A stretch of DNA of 64,000 bases from Niveispirillum sp. SYP-B3756 (GTDB taxonomy: Bacteria > Pseudomonadota > Alphaproteobacteria > Azospirillales > Azospirillaceae): NCBI RefSeq assembly GCF_009495745.1, contig NZ_WIDQ01000013.1, positions 1 to 64,000 on the forward strand, in the 5' to 3' direction. How positions within the stretch are numbered: the first letter of the stretch is position 1; every line of letters starts with the position of its first letter. The notes under the pieces are model-generated. The model did no database searches and was not told where the DNA came from. It saw nothing but the letters and a program-made list of their open reading frames with translations. Shown here in pieces: positions 1-8,329 of this stretch. The position numbers were made by a program, and so were the translations under genes.

Positions 1-112
1 CGGTGCAAGGACCATTGACGACCTCTGGAGGGCCATTGGAAACATATGCGACCTCTACGACCAAGACGAATGCTGGAACTACTTCAAGGCCGCAGGATAT
101 GCGTCCGATTAA
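1..112 (+). pseudogene. IS630-family transposase, C-terminal end (partial at window edge)
   Basis: The frame starting at base 2 reads ...ARTIDDLWRAIGNICDLYD..., then a short tail and a TAA stop at 110-112. This is the characteristic C-terminus of IS630-family DDE transposases that act on insertion sequences. Only about 36 residues lie in the window, so the state of the full gene is unknown. The IS1380 element begins 17 bases after the stop. Confidence 0.7.
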
Positions 113-129
113 AAGCACGTTGCTCTAGC

Positions 130-1740
130 CCGGATTATGCACCGGTGTCGTGTTGAGGGTTGGCGGGTGTAGCACAAGTCATTGATTGGGTTTAGGATTC
201 AGTCGCCAAACACAAATCCGCCCGATCCAAGGACGCTGCACCCGCCATGCGAGAGAATACGCCGCTGCTGCCCGGCCTGTCACCCGTTTCAGGCAAGTCG
301 GTGGAGGCCTGTTTCGATGGAGGCAGCCTGTCGTCCGATGCCGGTGTGCTGGCACTGCGCGAGATCGATATCCGGTTGAATGTGGCGGCGCGGCTAGCCG
401 CCTGTATCGCCGATACACGTCAGCCTGATCGGGTCCGGCACAGTCTGGCCGACATCATCCGTTTTCGCCTGCTGATGATCGCCTGCGGCTATGAGGATGG
501 CATCGACGCCGACAGTCTCCGCGGCGATCCAGCTTTCAAGATGGCGCTCGGCCGGTTGCCCTCGGCGGCGGATCTCTGTTCGCAATCCACCATCTCGCGT
601 CTGGAGAACCGACCGGACACCCGCGCCCTGCTGCGCATGGGCCGGACCGTGGTCGAGCTTTACTGCACCAGTTTCCGCCAGGTGCCGCAGCGCATCGTGC
701 TGGATATCGACGATACGTTCGACGCCACCCATGGCCACCAGCAGTTACGGCTGTTCAACGCCCATTACGATGAGTACGGCTTCCAGCCCATCATCGTGTT
801 CGATGGCGAGGGCCGGTTCGTCGCAGCCTGCTGCGTCCCGCCCGCCGCCCCAGCGGTCGGGAGATAGCTTCCCACCTGCGCCGCCTGATCCGGACGATCC
901 GGGCCCACTGGCCCCGGGTGGAGATCCTGGTTCGGGCCGACAGCCACCATGCAGCGCCGGAGGTGTTCAACCTCTGCCGGGCCAGGGGCGTGGATTTCAT
1001 CCGCGGGCTGGCCACCAACGCCGCCCTGCGTGCCCATGTCATCCCGCTGGAGGCCAGCACCAGGGCACGGGCGACGGGACCGGACAAGGTCCGCCGCTTC
1101 AGCGAATTCCATGATGCCGCCCGCAGCTGGTGTCGGGTCGAGCGTATCATCGCCCGCGTCGAGGCGGGGCCCCAGGGCGTGGACACCCGCTTCATCGTCA
1201 CCAGCCTGACCGGTGGGCGGGGCAAGTGGCTCTATGAACAGGTCTATTGCCGCCGGGGCGTGGCGGAAAACCATATCAAAAGCTGGAAAACCCATCTGGC
1301 CGCCGACCGCACCAGTTGCACCCGCGCCACCGCCAACCAGATGCGCCTGATGCTGCACGCCGGTGCCTATTGGCTGATGTGGGGCCTGCGCTCCCTCATG
1401 CCACGTCGATCCCCCTGGCGAACCGCACAGTTCGACACGCTGCGCCTGCGTCTGCTGAAAATCGCCGCCCGCATCGTCGAGATGAAGACCAGGCTGCGCG
1501 TCCATCTGCCAACCGCATGCACCGTCCAGCCCGTGCTCGCCATGGTCCTGACAAGGACAACCCGCCTCGTCACCTGAAACGCAGGGCAGCGTGCCCAGCC
1601 CAAACCCGTCCCGCCAACCCCAAAACCAGCATCCGGAAACTCGCCAAGCGGCGCGAACAAGGCGCTGTGACCGCACAACCCTGCCCAGAACAAACACTAC
1701 CACGTGGCGGAACTATCACCTCCTCGGTGCATAATCCGAG
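130..1740 (+). mobile_element. IS1380-family insertion sequence
   Basis: Near-identical terminal inverted repeats bound the element. The left end (130-146) reads CCCGGATTATGCACCGG. The right end (1724-1740), reverse-complemented, reads CTCGGATTATGCACCGA, a match at 15 of 17 positions. The flanking tetranucleotides CTAG (126-129) and TTAG (1741-1744) look like a decayed 4-bp target duplication, the length usual for IS1380. The 1,611-bp element carries one transposase, which is frameshifted. Confidence 0.85.
247..1577 (+). pseudogene. IS1380-family transposase, frameshifted
   Basis: DDE transposase of the IS1380 family, about 443 codons as expected for the family, but split over two frames. 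The N-terminal part (247 to about 828) carries the first catalytic aspartate in VLDIDDTFDATHGHQQ. The C-terminal part continues in another frame with LRPARRPSGREI, the second aspartate in ILVRADSHH and the glutamate in GVAENHIKSW. One base appears to be missing at about 828-830, because restoring it joins FVAA to LRPARRPSG. The enzyme is therefore probably inactive, unless the lesion is a sequencing error or a rare recoding event. Confidence 0.85.
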
Positions 1741-1931
1741 TTAGCTTTCGTCAATCTTCGAAAGAAATTGAGCAAATTGGCGAGGAGTTGCGAGAGGGAC
1801 CTTGCGTGGTCATATATATGGACGGCGAATTAGAGATGGATGCTATTTTGAGATTTGATGAAGGAATCGGACATTGGGTGGGTGTGCCAATTCCTAACAC
1901 TATAAGATATATGAGAGCTGGTCCCCAATGA
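1741..1931 (+). pseudogene. Fragment of an unknown low-GC gene truncated at both ends by ISs
   Basis: The open frame reads SFRQSSKEIEQIGEELREG, then CVVIYMDGELEMDAILRFD and VGVPIPNTIRYMRAGPQ. It enters directly from the right terminal repeat of the IS1380 element. Its TGA stop (1929-1931) is the first triplet of the IS3-type end that follows. Both natural ends are therefore missing. The fragment is clearly AT-richer than its neighbours. I do not recognise the family; the beta-rich GELEMDAILRFDEGIGHWVGVP stretch resembles small cytoplasmic immunity-like proteins, which is only an impression. Confidence 0.45.
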
Positions 1932-2289
1932 CCGGACAGTTTTTGTTCGGCGTTAAGCATGGCCCTGTTCAGTTCACGCCGCCAAACACAGTTTGTCCGC
2001 CCTTTGCCTGTATGCCTCGTCGGGTGTTTGTCCCCCGAGCGCGGAATGAGGGCGTTGGGTATTGTAGTCATCGATCCAGCGTCCGATCCCGGCCCTGGCC
2101 TCGCCGCCGGTCTCGAAAGCGTGGAGATAGACGCGTTCGTATTTCAGTGACCGCCAGAGCCGTTCGATGAACACATTGTCCATCCAGCGGCCCCTCCCAT
2201 TCATGGAAACCTTGATACTGGCATCGGTCAAGATGCCGGTGAACCTCGGGCTGGTGAATTGGCCGCCCCCTCCACTGAACACCGACACA
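1929..2289 (-). pseudogene. IS3-family transposase OrfB, C-terminal remnant
   Basis: On the minus strand, residues QFTSPRFTGILTDASIKVSM, then GRWMDNVFIERLWRSLKYE and YNTQRPHSALGGQTPDEAY are the hallmark end of the IS3-family OrfB integrase core, including the catalytic glutamate (NVFIERLW). The expected end of the element, TGACCGGACAGTTTTTG, lies at 1929. The reading frame is lost at about 2289, where the prophage sequence begins, so only about 95 residues of a roughly 280-residue protein remain. The N-terminal start of the same kind of element lies beyond the right prophage end at 28389-28490. Confidence 0.8.
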
Positions 2290-2856
2290 TAAATTTAGAA
2301 AGCGTGGAGCGTGCGGAGCTGGGAGGGAATTTGGTAGGGGGGGGGGAGGGGGGAGGGCAGATGGTTCTGGAGACGGGGGGATGAAGAAAAATTTCCCCGA
2401 ATCGGTAGCCCCACCACATAACCGTAACCCGCCGAAAATGGAGCGCTGCAGTCTGCAAAAATGACCCGCAAAGATGCCAGATCAACAATCACACCAGCCG
2501 CCGTAACACCGCCCAGTCCGGAAATCCCCCCCGCAATAACCACCCTAACCCCAACCCCACCCGCAACCCGTACAGCCGCACAGATGTTGCGGCGGGCCGT
2601 GCCCGCGAAAAATGCCTTCATCTGATCAACGGAATAAAGCGCATGCATATAGGTTCATCCTGCTCGGCTGCGTCCCGTCGCCCGGCGCGACAGGAGGTGG
2701 TTGACAGCTGCGGAGGCCTGGACATGCGCGTGCCCGGTGCCAGAGGCGCCCAACCCCCGGCGCCATAGACCCTCCAGGCCTATGGCCTTTCGACCATATG
2801 CAAAAGGATAGGGGCGAATCAACCCCCTTCCTCCATAATTTTCATTGCATATTCCT
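2290..2856. other. Left prophage end region without a confident gene
   Basis: This 570-base stretch between the IS3 remnant and the repressor has no gene I can support. It contains a run of guanines at 2336-2357 that could form a G-quadruplex on the plus strand. A minus-strand frame at 2295-2648 (MHALYSVDQMKAFFAG..., glycine/valine-rich) and a shorter one at 2655-2864 have poor ribosome-binding sites and no recognisable motif. In Mu the transposase-binding end sites lie in this position, but I could not pick out repeated MuA sites by eye. Confidence 0.4.
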
Positions 2857-3288
2857 TCATGCACTCTTCGCCGCAGGGGGGGCCATCAGGTTATGCAAAT
2901 CTGCCACATTCTTATCATAAGTATTTAATATCATTGCACTTAGCTGCTCCGGCGTCAGCGTCACGCCCATCGACTCAGCCTGTTCCAGATGCACCTCTAT
3001 CAAAGCCTGCATCAGGTTGCGGTTATAACCCGTCGCCAAACCCGGCAATCCGGCCGAATCTCCCCGCATCGGCCCCACACCCGCAATCAGCCAGTCCAGC
3101 GACACACCCGTGATCCGCCGGATCTTCTCCAGCATCTCCAGCGGCGGTTCAGAACGACCACGCTCCCAATTCCCCAATGTCGTCTTCGGCACGCCCAGAT
3201 GTACGGCAAATTGTTCCCGCTCCATCGGCAGCCGCGCCTCTATCAACCGGGACGAAAACGCAGTTTCTGGTTTCAACGGGCGGGCCAT
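2857..3288 (-). CDS. Prophage repressor (XRE/HTH_3 family)
   Basis: A 143-residue DNA-binding protein. Residues about 17-70 form an XRE helix-turn-helix: EQFAVHLGVPKTTLGNWERG, then LEMLEKIRRITGVSLDWLI. It is encoded divergently from the Ner-like gene, the arrangement of the Mu c repressor and early promoter. The ATG at 3286-3288 is preceded by GGGAG at good spacing. The C-terminal half (ALIEVHLEQAESMG..., LTPEQLSAMILNTYDK) is helical and probably mediates oligomerisation. There is no peptidase motif, so it is not a LexA/CI self-cleaving repressor. By position it should hold the lysogenic state by binding the intergenic region at 3289-3532. Confidence 0.8.
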   Translation of the reverse strand: MARPLKPETAFSSRLIEARLPMEREQFAVHLGVPKTTLGNWERGRSEPPLEMLEKIRRITGVSLDWLIAGVGPMRGDSAGLPGLATGYNRNLMQALIEVHLEQAESMGVTLTPEQLSAMILNTYDKNVADLHNLMAPPAAKSA

Positions 3289-3346
3289 AGCTGAAAACTC
3301 CCTTTCAGTGTCGGGGGCATAGTTTCAAAACGGCGCTTATCGCCTT

Positions 3347-3362
3347 GAAAATACGTATTTTC
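3347..3362. promoter_or_regulatory. Candidate early operator palindrome
   Basis: GAAAATACGTATTTTC is a perfect 16-bp palindrome in the AT-rich gap between the divergent repressor and Ner-like genes. A TTTTCCGGT motif occurs next to it (3357-3365) and again at about 3419-3427. In Mu this region holds the c and Ner operators and the early promoter. Assigning the palindrome to one of these two regulators is inference. Confidence 0.45.
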
Positions 3363-3532
3363 CGGTCGGTATTCGGCTAGAAAGAGTAAAAAATGCACCT
3401 ATAACAGTTGAAAGCCTCTTTTCCGGTTGAATATGCGCCAATATGGCATTATTGTTTTTCTCATCCGTAGGAACTTCCACTCCTCCCGTGCCGGCCTGGC
3501 AGGACCAGCATCAACCTGAAGGACCAAATGCG

Positions 3533-3856
3533 ATGGCCGCCACCCGGGGCCAGCACAAAGCAGATATCAAAAGCACGCTGGAAAAGCGTGGATTGACCCT
3601 GCGATGCCTGGACAGGGCCCATAATCTGCCCCTTGGCACATGCAGTTTCACGTTGCGTGAACCCCATGCGGTGGGTGAGCAGGTTATTGCCGCCGCCCTG
3701 GGGGTAAGCCCAGGGGAACTGTGGCCGCACCGTTACCGTACCGATGGCGTCCGCCTGCGACCGCAGCCCGCGGCCAACTATAGGACGCCCCCTCAAAAAC
3801 CCAAAACGTCTGAAACGCTGCGCCGTTTTAACGCTAATACCATTGAACAGGTGTAA
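3533..3856 (+). CDS. Ner-like early transcriptional regulator
   Basis: A 107-residue protein with the Nlp/Ner fold signature: DIKSTLEKRGLTLRCLDRAH, SFTLREPHAVGEQVIAAAL and GVSPGELWPHRY. This is the winged helix-turn-helix of Mu Ner and the related SfsB/Nlp proteins, with the typical ELWPxRY end. Ner represses early and repressor promoters after infection. I chose the ATG at 3533 because GAAGGA lies about 10 bases upstream and the homology starts here; the upstream in-frame GTG/ATG extension has no family match. The C-terminal tail is longer than Mu Ner (75 residues). The ParB-like gene follows two bases after the stop. Confidence 0.8.
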   Translation: MAATRGQHKADIKSTLEKRGLTLRCLDRAHNLPLGTCSFTLREPHAVGEQVIAAALGVSPGELWPHRYRTDGVRLRPQPAANYRTPPQKPKTSETLRRFNANTIEQV

Positions 3857-3858
3857 AA

Positions 3859-4716
3859 ATGAAGGAATTGGGCCTTCAGACCATCCCCCTGGACCAGATC
3901 GATGATCAGGACCGGCTGCGCCCGGTGGATGCCGGCCAGGTGCGTTTTCTGGCCGAAAATATCCAGCAGACCGGCCAGCTGTTGCAGCCGATCACCCTGC
4001 GTTATCTGCGCGATGGCGCCTATAAGCTGATGGCCGGCGGCCACCGGCTGGCCGCCGTGCGGCAGCTGGGCTGGACCGAGATCGCCGCCTTTGTCTTTGA
4101 GGCCAATGGCGATGAGGCGCGGCTGGCCGAGATCGACGAAAATCTGGTCCGCCATGAGCTGAACCCGCTGGATCGCGCGGTTTTCCTGGCCGAACGCAAG
4201 GCGCTCTATGAAAAAATGCACCCGGAAACCCGCCATGGTGCCCAGGGCGGCCGGGGGGCGAAGCGCAATGAAGACGACACGCTGTCGTTTTCAAAGGAAA
4301 CCGCCGCCCGCGTCGGCCTGGATGAACGCACCATCCAGCGCGCCGTGATGATTGCCAGCCGGCTGGCCCCCGATGTGCGCAGCCGCATCGCCGGCAGCGC
4401 CATCGCCCACACCCAGACGGAATTGCTGGCCCTGGCCCGGCTGCCGCCGGCCGAACAGCGGGCCATTGTGGACGAAATGCTGGCCGACAGCCCGCGTGCC
4501 CGCACTGTGGCCGCCGCCCGGCGGCTGGTGACCGGCGGCCAGCCGGAAGAGCTGGACCCGGAATCCAACAAGTTCGCCAAGCTTGTCGCGCTGTGGGGCC
4601 GCTGTGGCCCCGTGGCGCGGCGGGATTTTCTGACCCATCTGGCCGCCAGCGGAGACCTGACCCGCTTCGGCCCGATCAAAAGAGGAGGCAAGACCAGCCA
4701 GGATGAGGCCGCCTGA
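3859..4716 (+). CDS. ParB/Spo0J-like nuclease-domain protein
   Basis: A 285-residue protein with an N-terminal ParB/Srx domain: IPLDQIDDQDRLRP, then QQTGQLLQPITLRYL and the nucleotide-binding AGGHRLAAVRQLGW. ENLVRHELNPLDRAVFLAERK is the following ParB helical region. A KorB-like helix-turn-helix region (LDERTIQRAVMIASRL) follows at about 150-175. Phage ParB-like proteins of this type occur ahead of transposase genes in some alphaproteobacterial transposable phages. A role in DNA binding or in regulating transposition is inference. The stop codon overlaps the transposase start (TGATG), suggesting translational coupling. Confidence 0.8.
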   Translation: MKELGLQTIPLDQIDDQDRLRPVDAGQVRFLAENIQQTGQLLQPITLRYLRDGAYKLMAGGHRLAAVRQLGWTEIAAFVFEANGDEARLAEIDENLVRHELNPLDRAVFLAERKALYEKMHPETRHGAQGGRGAKRNEDDTLSFSKETAARVGLDERTIQRAVMIASRLAPDVRSRIAGSAIAHTQTELLALARLPPAEQRAIVDEMLADSPRARTVAAARRLVTGGQPEELDPESNKFAKLVALWGRCGPVARRDFLTHLAASGDLTRFGPIKRGGKTSQDEAA

Positions 4717-6683
4717 TGAGCACGATCCCGCATCACCAGAACAGCGACTGGTACAGTGCCGCCGATATGGCCCGCTTGATGGGGATCAGCCATCAACGTT
4801 TCAACCAGATCGTCGCTGAACGGGGCTGGCGCAGCCCGGCAAATCTGCGCTGTACCGGCCACCCAACCGGTATATGGCGCCGTGAAAACGGCAAAATCCT
4901 CTACCATTATAGCCTTCTGCCAGCCCTGGTGCGCGCCAGGCTGGCAGCAGGCACCCAACTTGCAACCCCAACCGATGACAGAAAGGCGGTGAAGCAGCGA
5001 TTGGCCCGCGACCAGCTCTGGGCCCTGTATGAAAAAGCCAGTGACAAGACCCGCGACCGCGCCCGCCGCAAGCTTGCCGCCCTGCAAGCCGTGCACACTT
5101 GTGTACAAAGCGGTATGGCCAAGGACGCATCGGTACGGATGATCGGCCAGGAACAGGGTTTTTCCGCCGCCTCTTATTATGGCTGGGAAACCCGCGTGGC
5201 CGGCATCGACAGGGCCGACTGGCTGCCCTATCTGCTGGACCGCTATACGGGGCGCGTCGCCGACCCGGAAAGCTGTTCGGATGAGGCGTGGGAATTCATC
5301 AAGGCCGATTACCTGCGGCCCGAGGCCCGCGCCTTTGAGGTGTGTTACCGCACGCTGGCCCATGTGGCCACGCAGAAGGGCTGGACCATTCCCAGCAGCC
5401 GCACCCTGTTGCGGCGGCTGGAACGGGAAATCCCGGTGGTGGTGCGGGTGCTGAAACGCGAGGGGCTGGACGCGCTGAAGCGTCTGTTCCCGGCGCAGGA
5501 ACGCGACCGGTCCATGTTCCACGCCCTGGAGGCGGTGAATGTGGATGGCCACACCTTTGATGTGTTCGTGGCTTTCCCCGATGGCAGCATCGGCCGGCCC
5601 TGTCTGGTCGGGTTTCAGGATCTCTATAGCGGCCTGATCCTGTCCTGGCGGGTGGACCGGTCGGAAACCAAGGAGCTGGTGCGGCTGGCCATCGGCGACA
5701 TGGTGCGGCGCTGGGGCATTCCCGACCATTGCTGGCTGGATAATGGCCGCGCCTTTGCCAGCAAATGGATCACCGGCGGCATCGCCAACCGCTATCGTTT
5801 CAAGGTGAAGGAGGAGGAGCCCTCCGGCCTGCTGACCGATCTGGGTGTGGCGGTCCATTGGACCACACCCTATCACGGCCAAGCCAAGCCGATTGAACGG
5901 GCCTGGCGGGATTTCTGCAACAATATCGCCAAAGACCCAAGGCTGGCCGGGGCCTATACCGGCAACAACCCCACGGCCAAGCCGGAGAATTATGCCAGCC
6001 GCGCCGTGCCGCTGGATGATTTCCTGAAGGTGGTGGCCTGGGGCATCCATGAGCACAATAACCGGCCAGGGCGGGATACCAAGGTCTGTGGCCGCCGCCT
6101 GTCCTTTCAGGCGGCGTTCGAGGCCAGCTATGCCCAGGCCCCCATCCGCAAGGCCACGCCGCAGCAGCATCGCTTATGGCTGCTGGCGGCCGAGGGGGTG
6201 AAGGCGCGTGACCGCGACGGTGCCGTGCATATCGAAGGCAACCGGTATTGGGCGGAATTCCTGACCCAGCACCGGGGCACCAAACTGGTCGCCCGTTTCG
6301 ACCCGCAGGATCTGCACGGGGAGGTGCATCTTTACAGCCTGTCCGGCTCCTATCTGGGGGCGGCACCCTGTGTGGAGGCGGCCGGCTTTGCCGATATCGC
6401 CGCCGCCCGCGCCCATGCCGCCAAACGCAATGCCTGGCTGAAAGCCGTGAAACAGACGGCCAAGGCCGAACTGGCCATGTCCATCGAAGAGGTGGCGGCC
6501 CTGCTGCCCGAGGCACCGGAGGCCCCGCCGCCGCCCGCCCCCGGCATCATCCGCCCCGTCTTCGGCAATAATGCCTTGAAGCCGGCAGTGCCGGTGCCGG
6601 TGGCGGACAGCGATCCGGAGGCCGATGTGCTGGCCAGTTTCAGCCGCGCCGTGGCCCGGATGCGGCTGGTGGAGCGGGAGTAA
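4716..6683 (+). CDS. MuA-type DDE transposase
   Basis: A 655-residue DDE recombinase that should pair the prophage ends and catalyse strand transfer. The N-terminal Mu DNA-binding domain (WYSAADMARLMGISHQRFNQ...) covers about residues 8-75. The catalytic triad is visible: D277 (VNVDGHTFD), D342 (CWLDNGRAF) and E394 (KPIERAW). Spacing and position are almost the same as in Mu A (D269, D336, E392). A Mu_transpos_C beta-barrel domain follows (about 470-560: GNRYWAEFL... LYSLSGSYLG). The C-terminus (EEVAALLPEAPEAPPPPAPG) may bind MuB. Full length with no lesions, so transposition activity is plausible. Confidence 0.93.
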   Translation: MSTIPHHQNSDWYSAADMARLMGISHQRFNQIVAERGWRSPANLRCTGHPTGIWRRENGKILYHYSLLPALVRARLAAGTQLATPTDDRKAVKQRLARDQLWALYEKASDKTRDRARRKLAALQAVHTCVQSGMAKDASVRMIGQEQGFSAASYYGWETRVAGIDRADWLPYLLDRYTGRVADPESCSDEAWEFIKADYLRPEARAFEVCYRTLAHVATQKGWTIPSSRTLLRRLEREIPVVVRVLKREGLDALKRLFPAQERDRSMFHALEAVNVDGHTFDVFVAFPDGSIGRPCLVGFQDLYSGLILSWRVDRSETKELVRLAIGDMVRRWGIPDHCWLDNGRAFASKWITGGIANRYRFKVKEEEPSGLLTDLGVAVHWTTPYHGQAKPIERAWRDFCNNIAKDPRLAGAYTGNNPTAKPENYASRAVPLDDFLKVVAWGIHEHNNRPGRDTKVCGRRLSFQAAFEASYAQAPIRKATPQQHRLWLLAAEGVKARDRDGAVHIEGNRYWAEFLTQHRGTKLVARFDPQDLHGEVHLYSLSGSYLGAAPCVEAAGFADIAAARAHAAKRNAWLKAVKQTAKAELAMSIEEVAALLPEAPEAPPPPAPGIIRPVFGNNALKPAVPVPVADSDPEADVLASFSRAVARMRLVERE

Positions 6684-6758
6684 AGGGGGCGAAGGGGTAA
6701 GGCTTCGAAAAGCACCCTGCATTTCCGGACAGAGACAAACCAAAAACAGGAGCAAAAT

Positions 6759-7559
6759 GTGATCGTGCAACAGGATGCCGCCCCCTCCGGTGCGGCGGGG
6801 CGCAGCCGTGCGCCCGCCCCCCCGACCAACCGGGCCCCGCAGGCCGGCTTTATCAATACCCCCACCGCCGGCCGGATTATCCCCATCCTGCATTATGCGC
6901 AGATGGCGCCGGATTTCGCCGTGGTGGTGGGGGTGCCCGGTGTCGGCAAGACCGAAGCGCTGAAACATTATGCCGCCAGCAACCCCCATGTCTGGCTGGC
7001 CAGCATGGAACCGGCCACCACCAAACCCGGCATGATGATGCGGGAAATCGGCCGGGCCATGGGGCTGGATTTGAAATCGCTGGCCGATGCCTCGCTGGAA
7101 ATCCGCCGCCGGGTGGAGGGCACGCAGGGGCTGATCCTGATCGATGACGGCCAGTTCCTCTCCACCCTGGCGCTGGACCAGCTCCGCACCATCCATGACA
7201 AGGCGCAGATCGGCATCGCCATCATCGGCAATGCCGCGCTCTATGCCAATATCAATGGCAGCGGGCGCAAGACCGAACTGGCACAACTGTTCAGCCGGGT
7301 GGGGATGCGGGCCAATATCCAGAAACCCAGCGATGGCGATATCACCGCCCTGCTGCGCGCCTGGGATGTTGCCGATGTGGAGGAAACCAAATGGCTGCGG
7401 GTGATCGCCCGCAAGCCGGGCGCCCTGCGCAGCCTGACCAAGCTGTTGAAACTGGCCACCCTGCTGGCCGATGGCGAAGACCAGCCCCGCCGCCTGAAAC
7501 ATATGCAAGCCGCCTGGGGCCAACTGGCCGGCGCGGAGATTGAGCCGCAGGCGGCGTGA
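6759..7559 (+). CDS. MuB-like AAA+ transposition target-selection ATPase
   Basis: A 266-residue AAA+ ATPase. Walker A (GVPGVGKTEA) lies at about residues 58-67 and Walker B (LILIDDGQFL) near 126-135. The sensor region IAIIGNAALYANING and the C-terminal helical part GALRSLTKLLKLATLLAD fit phage MuB and TniB/IstB-type target selectors. It should bind target DNA and activate the upstream transposase. The start is GTG at 6759 with CAGGAG six bases upstream; an ATG overlapping at 6757 is out of frame. The gene lies 75 bases after the transposase. Confidence 0.88.
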   Translation: MIVQQDAAPSGAAGRSRAPAPPTNRAPQAGFINTPTAGRIIPILHYAQMAPDFAVVVGVPGVGKTEALKHYAASNPHVWLASMEPATTKPGMMMREIGRAMGLDLKSLADASLEIRRRVEGTQGLILIDDGQFLSTLALDQLRTIHDKAQIGIAIIGNAALYANINGSGRKTELAQLFSRVGMRANIQKPSDGDITALLRAWDVADVEETKWLRVIARKPGALRSLTKLLKLATLLADGEDQPRRLKHMQAAWGQLAGAEIEPQAA

Positions 7560-7600
7560 GGGGGGGCGTTGCCCCCCTCACCGTCATTCCCGCCCCACCC

Positions 7601-7677
7601 CACCGTCATTCCCGCGAAGGCGGGAATCCAAAATCCGCGCTGTCGTATGGATTCCCGCCTTCGCGGGAATGACGGTG
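7601..7677. repeat. REP-like palindrome (type 1)
   Basis: Perfect 29-bp inverted arms (7601-7629 and 7649-7677, built on CACCGTCATTCCCGCG and GGCGGGAATCC) surround a 19-base spacer. Shorter half copies of GTCATTCCCGC or GGGAATGACGGT flank it at 7582-7592 and 7692-7703. It fills the gap between MuB and GemA, and belongs to the palindromic intergenic repeats also found at 10480, 13360, 14474 and 38725. Confidence 0.85.
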
Positions 7678-7783
7678 AGGAGAGCAGGCAGCGGGAATGA
7701 CGGTGGGGACAGCGGGAGAGTCAATGACGGTGGGCCTGCCCGATGACACCCCCAAACACCCCCCCACTCCCCCGGATACCCCC

Positions 7784-8221
7784 ATGACCAAACGCCCCCC
7801 CATACCGGCGGAAAGCCAGCGGGCCCGCGCCATCCGGGCCATCCAGAGCCGCCGCCGCCAGATCCCCGCTTTGGCAGAGGACGACACCTGGCGGGATTTC
7901 ATTGAACGGGCCACCGGGCTGCGCTCCCTGCGCAGTATGCCGGTGCCGTTTCTGGCCCAGGTGCTGGATGCGCTGGCCGCCGCCGGGGCCAGCGCCGGAC
8001 CGGGCCGCAGCGGTGACCGGCAGCTGGCCAAGCTGCGGGCCGAATGGATCAGCCTGCATGAAGAAGGCGCGACGCTGGATGCGTCCGACGGGGCGCTGCT
8101 GGCCTGGGCCGGGCGGCAACTGGCCCGCCCGGTGGATCGGCTGGACGATCTGACCAGCGCCGATAAACGCCGCCTGATCGAAGGGCTGAAATGCTGGGCC
8201 CTGCGCCTGGAGCAGGATTAA
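7784..8221 (+). CDS. GemA/Mu Gp16-like regulatory protein
   Basis: A 145-residue protein with the GemA (DUF1018) signature: RAIRAIQSRRRQIPAL, then EDDTWRDFIERATGLRSLRSM, the usual conserved block in which a short helical module precedes the RATG motif. In Mu, GemA (gp16) affects host DNA gyrase and modulates host transcription during early growth. The ATG at 7784 was chosen because homology begins there; upstream in-frame codons run through REP-derived repeat sequence. The C-terminal half (WAGRQLARPVDRLDDLTSADKRRL) matches the second GemA region. Confidence 0.8.
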   Translation: MTKRPPIPAESQRARAIRAIQSRRRQIPALAEDDTWRDFIERATGLRSLRSMPVPFLAQVLDALAAAGASAGPGRSGDRQLAKLRAEWISLHEEGATLDASDGALLAWAGRQLARPVDRLDDLTSADKRRLIEGLKCWALRLEQD

Positions 8222-8329
8222 GCCATGGGCTGGCTGTTGTCTCAACCAGCTCATCACCGACCCTGGATACTGATATCCAGTGCGGCCCAGCCTCGTACCC
8301 GGACGCCCGCTGGGCTAGGAGGTTGTTGG

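Noticed and set aside
2295-2648. A 117-residue minus-strand gene at the left prophage end
   Set aside because: Weak ribosome-binding site, a C-terminus that runs through a G-rich tract, and no motif. Reported only as an uncertain frame in the region entry.
4206-6170. A 654-residue minus-strand frame opposite the ParB-like and MuA genes
   Set aside because: Shadow frame in high-GC DNA. The opposite strand holds a transposase with intact DDE residues.
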